Positions 13,443 to 24,166 of a stretch of 64,000 bases of DNA are shown here, piece after piece. This stretch comes from Anthopleura xanthogrammica. Lineage: Eukaryota > Cnidaria > Anthozoa > Actiniaria > Actiniidae. A program made the translations under genes and the position numbers. Numbering within the stretch: the first letter of the stretch is position 1; every line of letters starts with the position of its first letter. The stretch spans positions 15,570,367 to 15,634,366 of the forward strand of contig OZ025209.1 in NCBI GenBank assembly GCA_964019055.1. Direction: 5' to 3'. The notes beneath the pieces were generated by a model, which searched no databases, had not been told where the DNA came from, and saw nothing but the letters and a program-made list of their open reading frames with translations.

Positions 13443-16400
13443 ATGACTTCCCCATCATTTCTAAAGCCGTATTTAAACTGGAAATATCTAAACAAGGAAC
13501 AACTAGCTGGATTCGACCGTTATAAGGTAATTTTTTTTCAAAACTAATATCTGATTAGCTTCAGCTCCTCCCTAAAGATCTGACATGGAAATTTAAGCTT
13601 ATGTGGTCTTACCTGTATAATTGTTTATTACAGTATTTGATTGTTTTTTTAGTATAAATCTATTGATACGTCTCCGGTCTCCAACTATGTGACTCATCCC
13701 TTTTGGAATTTTACAGTAAAGGTAAGCTTAAGCTTTAGTTGGTTTGTGACACTGCCTATATTAGTCTTAGCCTAGCCCTCCCTATACCCATGTTAGCTTT
13801 TGATCAAGTTATTATGCTGCTAAATCAAGCACTTGGTTAGTCTTTTCATTGTATTTCCGAATATATTGAGTGTGTATGAAGCAGGTTGATTCAGTTTAAG
13901 CTGACTGGCAGCGCCCACACACTTGTCTGGCAAAGTCACGCTCGTTTTATTGTCATAATCAAAGTAGTTTCGTCAATATTGAAATGAAAACTGCATCTGT
14001 TATAACACAGAAGTAAGCTTAAGCGTAAACACAAAGCTTTCTTCTAGAGGATTTGGGAAACTGGTATAAAATTACATATACTTTTGTTTATATTTGACTA
14101 GTAAACAGCTGATGATGAGTATTGCTTGAGTAATCATGTAAATTGACTCTCATGTTCAAAACAGAGCAGAAATAATTTAGGATGGTATATATATAATATA
14201 TATATATATATATCACCTTGAACATTTGAATATATGACAATTTGTTCTTGTATAAATTTCTGTATAATTCTCCTCAAAAAGAATCAAGTAAATCCGAATT
14301 CTAGATGAAGTCATTTAGGAAGCTTGCTTAATTAAGAGCACACACCTGATGCACTCTTTTCCCATTTCAAACTATCATTTGCAATAATATGTACTTATTG
14401 ACTGAGTGGGAGGTCCGAACGGGAAAATATTTGGCTCGAGGTCCTGAAGTACGGAACGAGCGCAGCGAGTTCCGTGCCAAGGACCGAGAGCCAAATATTT
14501 TCCCGTTCGGACCGACCTTAACTCAGTCAATAAGCATTTTATCATATGACCACATATAAAAAATCGATTTCAAAGCGTTTTTAATAAATGCGAATCAAAA
14601 TGCGTAGTTTTTACATGATTGACGGCAGCGAGTCCGAACGGCGAGTCCGAACGGGAAGTTATTACACTTTTCGGAAAAGCGTACTTTTTTTGCTGACGAC
14701 ATTTTCCCCAAAGGTTTTTTTTAGAATCACGCGTACAGTGAAATACGGTCATATGATAATATTCTTTATTCTCGTCTCATCTATATAATAAATATTGTCA
14801 AGTACCTGGTAGACTAGAAAATGATACTCAAGAGAATTTACATGTGATCTGAAATGGAAAAACAGTGAAATAAATTGGTTACAGTATGTTAGATTACTGC
14901 TAGACGGAGCAGATGCTTCAGGTTGCATGCTAGACAATAGCTAGGCAATGGTTTATGTGTCTTTTCTTGAATCTTTTGCACTCAATAAATAATGGGCTAC
15001 GTACTGTGATTCTTGACCAACCCATCATTAGTAGGGATTTAGCCAGCCCTAGTCAACTAGGAATGTAAATCCTTTTGCACAAACAGCAACTGTAATTCTA
15101 AAGAGCCACTTTACCAGAAAGTGACCTCCAGGGTTTGTGTGGGTGCCATTTACCCTCTCACTCCATCAGTGCCTAAGTTTTAGGTAAACAGATATGAGAG
15201 AAATGGAAAAAACTGATCACAAGATATCAGACCCAAGACCTCTTGCTTTGCTGGTAGCTCACTAACCAATTGTTTTTCCCCCACAGTTATTTCCACTATG
15301 GATAGCTCCAAATATATTAACCTTTGTTGGGTGGCTCTTGGTGATGTCGATATTCCTCATTAATAGTTATTATGACCCACACTTCAAAGCAGGCCTCGGG
15401 AAACACACTGGCTATTACATACCTTCCTTGTGGTGGGTATGGTTTGCTGTAGCTCAGTTTCTCTCTCATACTCTGGATGGTATTGATGGTAAACAAGCCA
15501 GAAGGACATGTTCCAGGTACTGTCGCCTTAAATGTGTGAAAGTAATGTTATTGTTATATGTTATGCTCTAGGGTTGGGGGGGAGGGTGTTCAGGAGTGAT
15601 ATAGTTTAGGAGGCCAAAGTTAGATGTTCTACTGTACCAATGGAATCTCTACAATATCAAATTACATCCCTTTAGTCTACTTAGATTGACAGCAATAATT
15701 TCCAGTTTCTCCACAGGGAGCCCAATTTAGACGAAAATAAAATCTGGGGGGGAAAATATCCTGGCGAAAAACAAGGATTTAAAGCTGATGCTTGGCCATT
15801 CCCTGAGGGTGGTTTTACCATAGGCAACATCCCGATACTAGTGACTAGTAATTTTAACATTATTTTTAATTTTCTTTGTTCCAGCTCTCCTCTTGGTGAG
15901 CTCTTTGACCATGGACTGGATAGCTCGGCTGTATGGTTGATAACCCTTGGCCTGTTTTCTGTATTTGGTCATGGAGTAGGAAGCATAACTGTATGGGAAT
16001 TTTATTTGATTGATGTAGTATGTCTCGTTGGATTTTACTTAGCGCACTGGGAGAAATATAACACTGGTGTCCTAAATTTGCCTTGGGCTTATGACACTAG
16101 TCAATTGGTAAGTTAAATGCAATAATAATGGACCGTCTTTTTTATCTTGGATGTAATGTTTTCCCATTTCCGACCACAAGTCATTCCCTATAGTATCATT
16201 CCCCGTTTAACGGTTGTACAAGAGAGAAGACACATGAATATTGATACAACTTAAACAAAGAATCTTCTAAGGGAATGACATGTGCATGATCTCAAATGGG
16301 AAACATTACACCCAAGCCAAAAAGTCTATTAATTTTATATAAGTTTTAAACATGGTCTCATGGCTATATTGAGAGGGTGCTGACCATGCCCGCCTAAGAA

Positions 16401-18553
16401 GATTCCTATTATGGCATTATTTTTGGTAAGAAAAGTTTATTTGTAGCAAATCAGCTAACTTTGTTAATATCCTTTTGTTTTCAGAGTATAACCGTAGTAT
16501 ATTTAATGACATTTGCTCTTGGTACAGAGTTTTGGAAAACTCAAGTTAATATATTTGACTTACAACTGCAGTATTCGGATGCTTTTAGAATTGTAGTTTA
16601 TGGTATGTATCTCTCTCGTCTGTGCACTTAGCTACCCTATTCATTCCTATTCATTCATCCGCACATCATTTATCCCATCCATTTATTCATTCATTCATCC
16701 ATCCCATCCATCTACTGTATTCATCCATCCATCTATCCCATCCATCTATTCATCTATCCACTCATCAATTCACCCATCCATCTATGCATCCATCATCCCT
16801 CCAGCCATTCACTCTCCCATCTACTCTCCCATCCATCCATTCCCCCATGCATCCATCCACCCATCCATCCATTAAACATGTATACTAAATATTTTCTATT
16901 GTTTATGGCTAAGAATTACATGAGATGAAACACACTCATCCTGTTCTTATATACTCTGAGCCAATTCTTTTTTTCTTTTTCCTCATAGCTTCTTGTGCTT
17001 TTATTACTTTTCCAATGTGTGCTTACAGTGTGTATGTGTAAGTATATACATAAAAGTTAAAGCTACCATCGGTCCTAGCTGCTCCTCGATGATTAGAAAC
17101 TCCATTCTTACGCAAGGGAGTTCTAGCTTGCATGACTTGAAATAATAACTGGGCGCTTTCAAAAATATCGCAGGCGCGTACATGAACTCGAGGCATTTTC
17201 GGGCAGAGTCAATAGCGTGCGTGATCTTGCCCAAAAATGCCTCTTTTTCATGTCTGCGCCTGTGATATTTTTGAAAGCGCTCGCGCATCTCAAAAATGCT
17301 CTATTGGAACTTATCCAGTCAAATCTTTGCCTTGTCAGTCATTTTGACAGTAATGTTGAGCCAGAAATGGGGTATGATCACTAAAATTAACTAATTTGGT
17401 CGGTCATTATGACCAGTGACTTATCGGCCAGTATTTCAAGCCCTGTGCTTGCGCCATGCAGTGTTATTCTGCAAACTAAATAAAGTGTTGAAGTTTATAA
17501 TAAATATTTGTGCATCCAGTAATTCATTTCTATTACAATATTGCAGGACAGCATTCTCCATCTGCACTCAATACCACACTCTTATTGTTATTGCAGGGCA
17601 CATGTCACCAATTCAGGGCGTGGTGTATCTTTTATGGAAGGTTTGACCCCCTTTTTACCTCTACTAGCATCATTGGGCATGTTTACATTCTGGGCTGTTA
17701 TATCTCCCTCGGATATCCTGTATAACCAGTCCAGATTGTTTCTGACAGCATTGGGAGTTGTCTACTCCAATATCACGGTAAGTATTCATTATGAAGAAAC
17801 TCTCTCTGGATATCTATAATCATACGGAACCACAGTCATAGCTTTTAGTGGAGGGGTAATCTTGGGGGTCCGGAGGAATGTTCTTCCCTGCCCAATGAAA
17901 ATTTTGAAAATGGAACAAGAAAATCTCCGCACTCCCTGATCATATGAAATCGTTTTTTTTTTTAACCCTTCCTTTCATTTCTTCATCCCAGTGTCGCTTG
18001 ATAGTGAGCACGATGTGTAACCAGCAGTGTGAGCGCTTCAATCAGTTGCTGTACCCTCTAGCAGTTGTACTACTTCTTGTTCCCTTCCTACACGTCGGTG
18101 GAGAGTATATTGCCTTGGGTCTTTACACATTAGTTGTGGCTGTTCTTCACATTCATTATGGCGTTGGTATTGTAAGTAGATTTTTATTATTATCCTTGTC
18201 TAGTATAAGGAAGAATTTATTGTTGTTAATTATTTATGAATTGGTTTAAACTTGTCACTGAGTTGGGTTTCAATCTGTGAGTTATAGCCAGAGGTTGTTT
18301 CAGGGTTGGATCTATGAGTCATCCATGCCCTGACTTAGATCAGCCCAGAGGTTGTTTCAGGGTTTGATCTACAAGTTGTCCATGCCATGGGTTTCTATTT
18401 GTGAGTTATAGCCAGGCCCTGACTTAAATCAGCCCAGAGGCTGAGCAAAATTTATGGCTCCCACAAATTCTGACAGGTACATTTGTATTGTTACAGGTTA
18501 ATGAACTTTGTGACCACCTAAAGATCCACTGCTTTACCTTAAAAAAGCTATAA
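13443..18553 (+). CDS. SELENOI: Ethanolaminephosphotransferase 1-like CDP-alcohol phosphotransferase (no selenocysteine tail)
   Basis: Nine phase-consistent exons: 13443-13526, 13653-13721, 15287-15516, 15885-16107, 16485-16602, 16989-17037, 17597-17777, 17992-18171, 18497-18553; about 396 residues. The family joins CDP-ethanolamine to diacylglycerol, the last step of the Kennedy pathway for phosphatidylethanolamine, in ER/Golgi membranes. [10 protein letters not shown] at the start, HPFWNF, the complete CDP-alcohol phosphotransferase motif DG-x2-AR-x8-G-x3-D-x3-D (DGKQARRT into [10 protein letters not shown], across exons 3-4), HWEKYNTG and several membrane helices all match EPT1/SELENOI in order. 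The vertebrate protein ends in a short tail with a UGA-encoded selenocysteine; here the frame closes with TAA at 18551-18553 after FTLKKL, before that site. CEPT1/CHPT1 are less likely on the LAGFDRYK and WSPSDI-like motifs. Confidence 0.92.
14186..14213. repeat. (AT)n microsatellite in EPT1 intron 2
   Basis: An uninterrupted alternating TA tract. Confidence 0.9.
14358..14866. mobile_element. Family B MITE split by a second palindromic element
   Basis: Outer arms: ttcccatttcaaactatcat (14358) and the reverse-complement-like tgatactcaagagaatttac followed by gatctgaaatgg (ending about 14866), as in family B. Between them lies an independent ~140-bp palindrome (14395-14534) and a tandem gcgagtccgaacgg (14628-14665). 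The simplest reading is insertion of one element into another, in EPT1 intron 2. Confidence 0.6.
14395..14534. repeat. 140-bp palindrome (inserted MITE)
   Basis: ttattgactgag and ctcagtcaataa form the ends; gtccgaacgggaaaatattt and aaatattttcccgttcggac are near-perfect inner arms; the centre reads cggaacgagcgcagcgagtt. No coding capacity. Confidence 0.85.
16131..16327. mobile_element. Family B MITE in EPT1 intron 4
   Basis: Left arm gtaatgttttcccatttccg with agtcattccct; right arm agggaatgacatgtg with aaatgggaaacattacaccc. It shares the internal gtttaacggttg and atacaactnaaacaaagaat with the copy at 6045-6233. Confidence 0.75.
16640..16873. repeat. Degenerate (CATC)n microsatellite in EPT1 intron 5
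   Basis: Imperfect catc/attc units; the long His/Pro/Ser frames across it are artefacts. Confidence 0.93.
17155..17287. repeat. 133-bp palindrome in EPT1 intron 6
   Basis: Arms gcgctttcaaaaatatcgca (from about 17155) and tgatatttttgaaagcgctc; inner arms gaggcattttcgggc and gcccaaaaatgcctc. MITE-like, non-coding. Confidence 0.8.
18275..18440. repeat. Minisatellite, reverse complement of the unit at 10.5 kb
   Basis: Repeats tgtgagttatagcc, agaggttgtttcagggttgg, atc-ta-gagt and gccctgacttagatcagccc two to three times in EPT1 intron 8. Confidence 0.85.
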
Positions 18554-19387
18554 ACTGCTGACATGATTGTACTACTCCAGGATATGCCTGTTACAGTCAA
18601 AACAGCTGAAACCTACCTGCAAAGGCTCCATAAATGATTTCATTATTTGAATATTGAGTTGATTATTCACTCTGAGTTTTCCTTAAAAAATCTGAAGACT
18701 ATAAACTTCACATTCATTTCACACTAAAATTCAGTGATGGCCTTTTTGGGGATTGTTTCTACCTTGGCATGGCAATTGTTGAAGAATCGAATCAAAACTC
18801 AAGTAGATAACTTATTTTCAAGTTTGGAGTCAGTAAACAATAAACTCAATATTCAAATAATAAATTCATTAATGGATTCTAGGGGGATATGCTTGAGCTG
18901 TTTTGACTGTTATCATGAGATTCTGGCTTGACAAAGAGGCTTTAGCTGGATACTACTTCATTTATGGTTCAGATGCACTATTTTGCTTTGATGTTGATAA
19001 GCGAGCCTGGTCCATTGATGAAAAAATGAGAATCTTCAAATAATTTATGTAAATCAATTTTGCATTGTTAAAAAGAATACTAGTAAGGACCACAAAGGAT
19101 TATGTAGACTGCAAGCAGTCCCTCTACATGTATTTTCTTTGGTCACTGTCTGATCGTATTTAGTTAGTTTGGCCGTAGCCTGTGTAGAGCAAGAGAACAA
19201 GAGCCTGGCTATGCAGGCTAGTTTGGCTGAGGGGGTTTGGTCGCAAGTCAAATATCCCCAGGGAAGGGGGCATGGGAGGTTTCCCAAATAACTTTTGTTT
19301 ATCTGACATTTTCTCCAGATGTTTGTGATTTTGCTTTGTGAAATACAGTGTAGTGAATTGTTGAATGATGTCATTTCAAAATAGGGT

Positions 19388-19457
19388 AATTTTTTCTTTC
19401 TTTCTTTTTTCTTTCTTTCTTTTTTCTATCTTTCTTTTTTCTTTCTTTTCTTCTCCT
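19388..19457. repeat. (CTTT)n microsatellite
   Basis: ctttctttcttttttctttc-type pyrimidine repeat. Confidence 0.9.
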
Positions 19458-21167
19458 TTTGGCCTCTCTTGAATACCAAGATTAATTTAGTGCCATAACT
19501 TATAATTTTAAGGTTTCCTTCACAACTTTATGATCAAAAATATATACATATATTGTTACACAACTGATTTTCACCAAAGTGCTTTTCAAATTGAAGCATT
19601 TTGATTGGTTTATGGATGTTTTCTCTCAGTTTTTGATTGGTTTAGAGAAGAGCCCATTATGATGGAGTAAGCGAATAGTTGTTGCTTTTTTAGCGCTTTC
19701 CATGTTTCTTGGAACCACAGAAAATTCTGTGAGGCAAGAAAGTTAATGAAGGGCACTGTTCTTCTTTCTTAAAATGCCAGGCATTTTTGCATGCCACAGA
19801 AAAAGAAAATTTTAATAAAGCTGTTCAGTGGCCCTATACGACCAGAGGTGATGATTTTCAGTATTGATGGACGGAAGCCAAAAACTTAAGTATCAAGAAT
19901 TTGAAGAAATATGGAAACTGCTTGAAACTAGTTGAATTTTAGTGGGTATTTTGTATTGTAAAAACGTTTTAGAATATTTATTGATTTTTATGTCTGTAAA
20001 AAAAATACCTTTTTGAATGATTAGCTTGTTATAAATTCTTAATCTTGTCAAGTAATGATTCCAGTCGTACTCTCTTGGACAATAGGCCATTTGCACTAAT
20101 ATAACAGGTCACTGGACCCTATCCCCTTAAAACCAGCAATTCGCCCTTATCCCGCTAGCGTTCATTATAAGATATAGCCATCGTAATTTATTTTTTTATT
20201 ATTCGTTTCTCGTAGCCCTGGGTCTCGCATGGGTGGGTCAGTCGGAAAAAAGAAAAATACATATATAAATAAAAACAAATAAAAATTACTGAGGAGTGGT
20301 TACCTAGCTATGAATAGAATTCAAGATGGCCGCCGTATCGGTAAAAAGGTCTATTGGAGCCTAGCTCAGTCGTGATTGTCCCCACTAATCTGGTACAACA
20401 GCCAAAGCTTAATAAATTTAAATTTAGATCCCAAAAGGCCGTAACATTTATGCTTTTCAAGCAACATAGGCTAGCTTGTTGTTTTTCTTTCGGGACAAAA
20501 TGGAAAAGATGTGTAATAATACCCAGGAGTCTTCACGACATTACCCGATAGGACGTTGCAGGCATGCATATATGTCACATTAGTAGAAGTGTTCACACCG
20601 CACGACCCGGGTTTTTCCGGAGGGTTTGCTATTTTTTCAATAAATTCCCTTAAATATCATAAAAGCATCCGTCTTTGTTTGATGACGTCGCGGTGCGAAG
20701 GATCTAATTAACGATTTTGAAGCCTCAAGCAATTCTATTGTATTCCAGGCAAGGCTATTGTATGTATATCACTTATTGAAACAATAAAACTGATGACTCA
20801 CGGACGGGAACCAAACATTAAAATGACTTGAAACTCTTTCCTGTGACTTATATCACTCATTATCACTCGATTTTTTTTTTTTTTACGATGTATAGTTTAG
20901 ATTTTGAGTTTTTGATGACGTCACATGAAAGCCAGCAATAGGTGAACATAGAAAGTAGAAAGAAGGGAAGTACCCTTCACACTAGGTGTTATTTAATTTG
21001 TTTTTCTGATATCTATATACACAACATATACGATTGAATTATTTGGATATCAGCATTTTATTAATATTCTATTCTCGATCACACTCGATACTAAATGATA
21101 TAACTTGATCTGATCTAATTTCAAATGCAATAATACTTAACCTTATTATATGATTGGTCAATTTGTG

Positions 21168-21385
21168 GTCCATAACTTACGGTACGGACCGAAAATCAAA
21201 ATTGTCTCTCCTAGCCTTGCCATAAAATAAATATCTTATTAAACTCGTTTGCTCGGTCCGTACCGTAAGTGATGGATCCTCGTTTTTTCCACCGTTTTTT
21301 TATGGCCCGCGCGCTGCGCTCTTGGGCCATAACGCAGTGGGGAAAAACTCGGTCCATAACCTACGGTACGGGCCTCAAATTCGGT
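21168..21385. repeat. Compound palindrome in the 3' flank of CDPS copy 1
   Basis: ggtccataacttacggtacg is repeated inverted (cgtaccgtaagtgatgga, about 21268) and again direct (ggtccataacctacggtacg, about 21353); the middle has its own small palindrome, ggcccgcgcgctgcgctctt. It is absent from the matching position of copy 2, so it inserted after the duplication. Confidence 0.75.
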
Positions 21386-21496
21386 TAATAAGTGCTATGT
21401 ATCTTCATTTTTATTTTTATTTATATCTTATATTTTATATTATTATCATTACTACAAAAATGTTTTCATCAAAATGCGTCACACGAGCCTGGTAGT

Positions 21497-22261
21497 TTAA
21501 TTGAATACAAAGAATCCAAAGGAACGTTTTACAATACCGTCATAAAATCCACCTAAGTACTTTTCTAAAATAGGCGAACGACAATGATACACGAATACAA
21601 ATTCCTCACAGTTCGTGTAAATTCTAGGCAATACATTAAAAAATGCGTACTGTTTTAGCAGGTGTTTCACCCCTTCTTCGACATCTATGGTGGCGTCTGG
21701 GACGCCATTTCCACGGACTTTGTTCATAAGTACCGCCTTTGTCGTTTCTTGTGCATCGAAGCGAAACTGGTCGTTTCGTTGGTACAGATCCATGATGGTC
21801 TGCAAAGCTTCAATGTAGGCAGGACAAGGCTCGACTTCTTCCACCCACTTGACAAAACTGAATTTTCCTTCATCACAACCCATTTTATTCATGGCATCTT
21901 TGCATTTGTTTCGCAACCTGTTGGCGCTTTCTCGAGCAGATTTCTCTGGGTTTTTGGAACAAACTGCTCTGTAATTATGTACGGAGATCTTATCGGGGAT
22001 GAATAACAAAACCTAAAAAAGTTAGAATAATAATGTTCACTCCTCAATCTTTAAAAAACATCAACCCTTTCACACGTTGAGGACAAACGACATCGTCTGA
22101 AGACATACCTTGTCTGAATTGTTTTCAGCAAAGCGGAACAATTTTGCTAGCGTCTCTGTTTTGTAGTAATGTGGATTACCAGGGCTAAGTCCAAGCACAA
22201 TAGTGCGTCGATTTTCTATGTATTTCTGGCCTTGGAGAAGAGCTTGCTGTAAGTTGGCCAT
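21497..22261 (-). CDS. Cyclodipeptide synthase paralogue 1, with altered catalytic residues
   Basis: Two exons: 22261-22109 and 22012-21497 (phase 0, GT-AG); 222 residues, normal for CDPS. CDPSs take two aminoacyl-tRNAs and make a cyclic dipeptide through an aminoacyl-Ser intermediate. Seen here: LGLSPGNPHYY with the expected nucleophile Ser26 and Asn29; FIPDKISVHNYRA followed by a Lys/Arg-rich helix (residues 76-95, likely tRNA contact); VEPCPAYIEAL; and EEFVFVYHCRSPI with Tyr193-His194. Asn, Tyr and His together mark the NYH subfamily. Aligned to AlbC, the catalytic Tyr178 and Glu182 are His168 (codon CAC, 21662-21664) and Gln172 (CAG, 21650-21652). Altered or lost activity is inferred. An in-frame ATG at 22273 is possible, but ATG 22261 matches the paralogue. 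The window also shows its promoter duplicated from copy 2, or the reverse. Confidence 0.85.
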
Positions 22262-22425
22262 TCTCAGCAACATTCATCTGTTTGTCGAAACATGTATTTC
22301 AAATGTCAGTATTTGTCTCAGGCTGAGCTTATTTGGACTTCGAGTCTTACAAACTGAAAAAGGGGTCATGTGAACTAGTAGCATTCCGCGCATGCGTGCG
22401 TGCGCATAATTATGACGTCATTATA
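22262..22425 (-). promoter_or_regulatory. Promoter region of CDPS copy 1
   Basis: Nearly the same sequence as upstream of CDPS copy 2: gctgagcttatttggacttc, gcgcatgcgtgcgtgcgc (22388-22405, NRF1-like) and the palindromic CRE-type tgacgtca (22413-22420). Similarity stops just after the CRE, so the divergent neighbour of copy 2 has no counterpart here. Confidence 0.6.
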
Positions 22426-22767
22426 AAGTAACAAAGTAAGTAGGCAGTATTTATTTATTTATTTACATTACTTCATCCATTGAATAAATACTAATGGAGG
22501 GGGTTAGCACAACAGAGCTGGGCTCCAAATTAAGTGCGCCCTAACAAAAATTTAAAAAAATTACATAGAGATAATTTACCAAAGCAATAAAACACAAAAA
22601 TACACATATACTAGTTTAGAGATGTGTGAAGTTTGACTTGTGGTGGAATTTAACTTGTTTTGGAGAGGCATCATACCACGAAACCTTGTAAACAGGACCA
22701 ACATATATATCTCGCCTTTGTGGAAGTGTCTTGCGCATCTCAAATCGTTTGTCAATATTGCTCGCGC

Positions 22768-23290
22768 TGGGATGGCAGTTGACTGAAAGTTCGTTATGAT
22801 GTATTTCCCATCCTTGCGCGCGCATACGAGGTTCTGGCTTTCTGATGAGAAATGCCCTGATTTTGACGAAAGTCAACAACTGTCCAAGTTCGCCAAGTAA
22901 AATATTAACAAAGTTCCACCAGAATCTTTAGAAAAATTGTCTTCTCTTGTTTACCTCGACGTTAGCCAGCTTTTAGCGCAAAAAGTTCGGAAAATTAAGT
23001 CCTTGAAGGTGTTGAATGGGATGGCAGTTGACTGAAGCCGGTTCGTTATGATGTATTTTCCTCCTCGCGCGCGCATACGAGATACTTGCTTTCTGACGAG
23101 GAATGCCCTGATTTTGACGAAAGTCAACAACTGTCCAAGTTCATTAAGTAAAAAGTAACGACCAAATGTCAGCAAATCTGTCAAATATTAACAAAGTTTC
23201 ACCAGAATCTTTAGAAAAATTGTCTTGTCTTGTTCACCGCGACGTTAGCCAGCTTTAACGTAAAAAGCTCGGAACACCAAGTCCCCGAAG
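22768..23290. repeat. Tandem duplication of a ~258-bp unit
   Basis: Two direct copies (from gggatggcagttgactga at about 22768 and 23018), each containing gcgcgcatacgag, gaaatgccctgattttgacg or close variants, aagtcaacaactgtccaagt and cgacgttagccagctt. The second copy has a ~30-bp insertion. Confidence 0.85.
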
Positions 23291-23494
23291 ATATTGAATT
23301 TTACCAAAATTCGGGAGCGAAAAACTCCGTGGCTGCGCGCGATGAACGACGTATGACGTATAGCGGTGGTTTTTGATTTCCTCGCTGGTTACCACAAGAA
23401 CCTTGAGAAAGAACTAACCAAAGTCATAGACAAGAAAGTAGTAAGACCAACTATAGAACGTGCACATAAATGGATTATCTCACTGAACTGTGCC

Positions 23495-23830
23495 TTCCAC
23501 CACTGTGGTTCCAAAGGCTCGGGTCTCTGGTTCGAGCCCTGCGGTCGCCATATGTGAATTGAGTTTGTTTGATGTGTTGTTCTCTCCTGTGCTACGAGGG
23601 TTTTCTCCGGGTACACCGGTTTCCTCCCTCCGTAAAAAATCAACATGTGAGTGAGTGTTGTGTGCATAGAATACTGAATGTAGTGGTATTGTGTGTGAGT
23701 GAAACTATCAACATGTGAGTGAGTGTTGTGTGCATAGAATACTGAATGTAGTGGTAGTGTGTGTGAGTGAAAAGTGTCCCCAATTAGTGCGAAAAGCGCT
23801 ACAAAGACTAGACACTTAAATAAAGAGATT
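23495..23830 (+). mobile_element. tRNA-derived SINE-like element
   Basis: A B-box-like ggttcgagccctgcg (23530) precedes gagtttgtttgatgtgttgt, tctcctgtgctacgagggtt and a tandemly duplicated ~65-bp tail segment (atcaacatgtgagtgagtgt twice), ending in aagcgctacaaagactagac and A/T-rich sequence. Related copies occur at 11.0, 37.2, 42.8, 58.4 and 59.3 kb. Confidence 0.7.
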
Positions 23831-24127
23831 TATTTTATTTATTTAAACTGTGAAATAGTAAAACGTTTTTTTCGCTAGACTTAATTAGAGACAAATTGAT
23901 GCATAGACTTCGGGCATTTTAAAATCTACTTATTTTATTATTATTATTATTTTATTTTAACCTCAGAAAAAAATTTTTTTTTTACATAATATGATTTTTC
24001 CCTGGTAAAATTACTAGTCGGGTCTTTTCCCAAGACCTAAGACTTCAAACTGACATTTCAAAACCTAACCGAAACCTTTAACCTATTGTTACAATGCTGC
24101 TTGACGTTTTCTTTTTCTTTCTTTTAT

Positions 24128-24164
24128 CCCCCCCCCCCCCCCCTTTTTTTTTTTTTTTTTTTTT
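24128..24164 (-). repeat. Homopolymer tail C16-T21 (minus strand A21-G16)
   Basis: Sixteen C followed by 21 T, directly beyond the stop codon of the LINE fragment, so on that element's strand it reads as a poly(A) tail followed by poly(G). Confidence 0.95.
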
Positions 24165-24166
24165 CC

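Larger units (their letters stand above)
18554..21496. other. Intergenic region between EPT1 and CDPS copy 1
   Basis: AT-rich and without a convincing gene. An AATAAA near 18839 and another near 19813 could end the EPT1 transcript. It contains a (CTTT)n tract (19388-19457), the left part of the CDPS segmental duplication (from about 20690) and a compound palindrome (21168-21385). Confidence 0.6.
20690..22425. repeat. Segmental duplication, copy 1 (partner about 25905-28485)
   Basis: Collinear blocks shared with the second copy: gcctcaagcaa with aaggctattgtatgtat and attgaaacaataaaact (20720-20790 and 25940-25990); ggatatcagcatt with aatattctattct (21047 and 27318); aatgcgtcacacgagcctgg at the 3' end of each CDPS gene; the CDPS exons and intron; and the promoter up to tgacgtca. 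The second copy is expanded by insertions. The duplication therefore moved a whole gene with both flanks. Confidence 0.85.
22426..24120. other. Repeat-filled region between CDPS copy 1 and the LINE fragment
   Basis: Contains a 3'-end-like repeat (22430-22640), a 258-bp tandem duplication, a SINE-like element and a short open frame near 23366-23480 resembling retroelement coding debris. No gene is supported. Confidence 0.6.

Noticed and set aside
14570..14937. Short frames in EPT1 intron 2
   Set aside because: They lie inside nested palindromic elements and have no similarity or splice support.
18554..18720. SECIS element for a selenoprotein form of EPT1
   Set aside because: ATGA, A-rich loop and TGA-type elements occur but their spacing does not fit a SECIS, and the coding frame ends in TAA.
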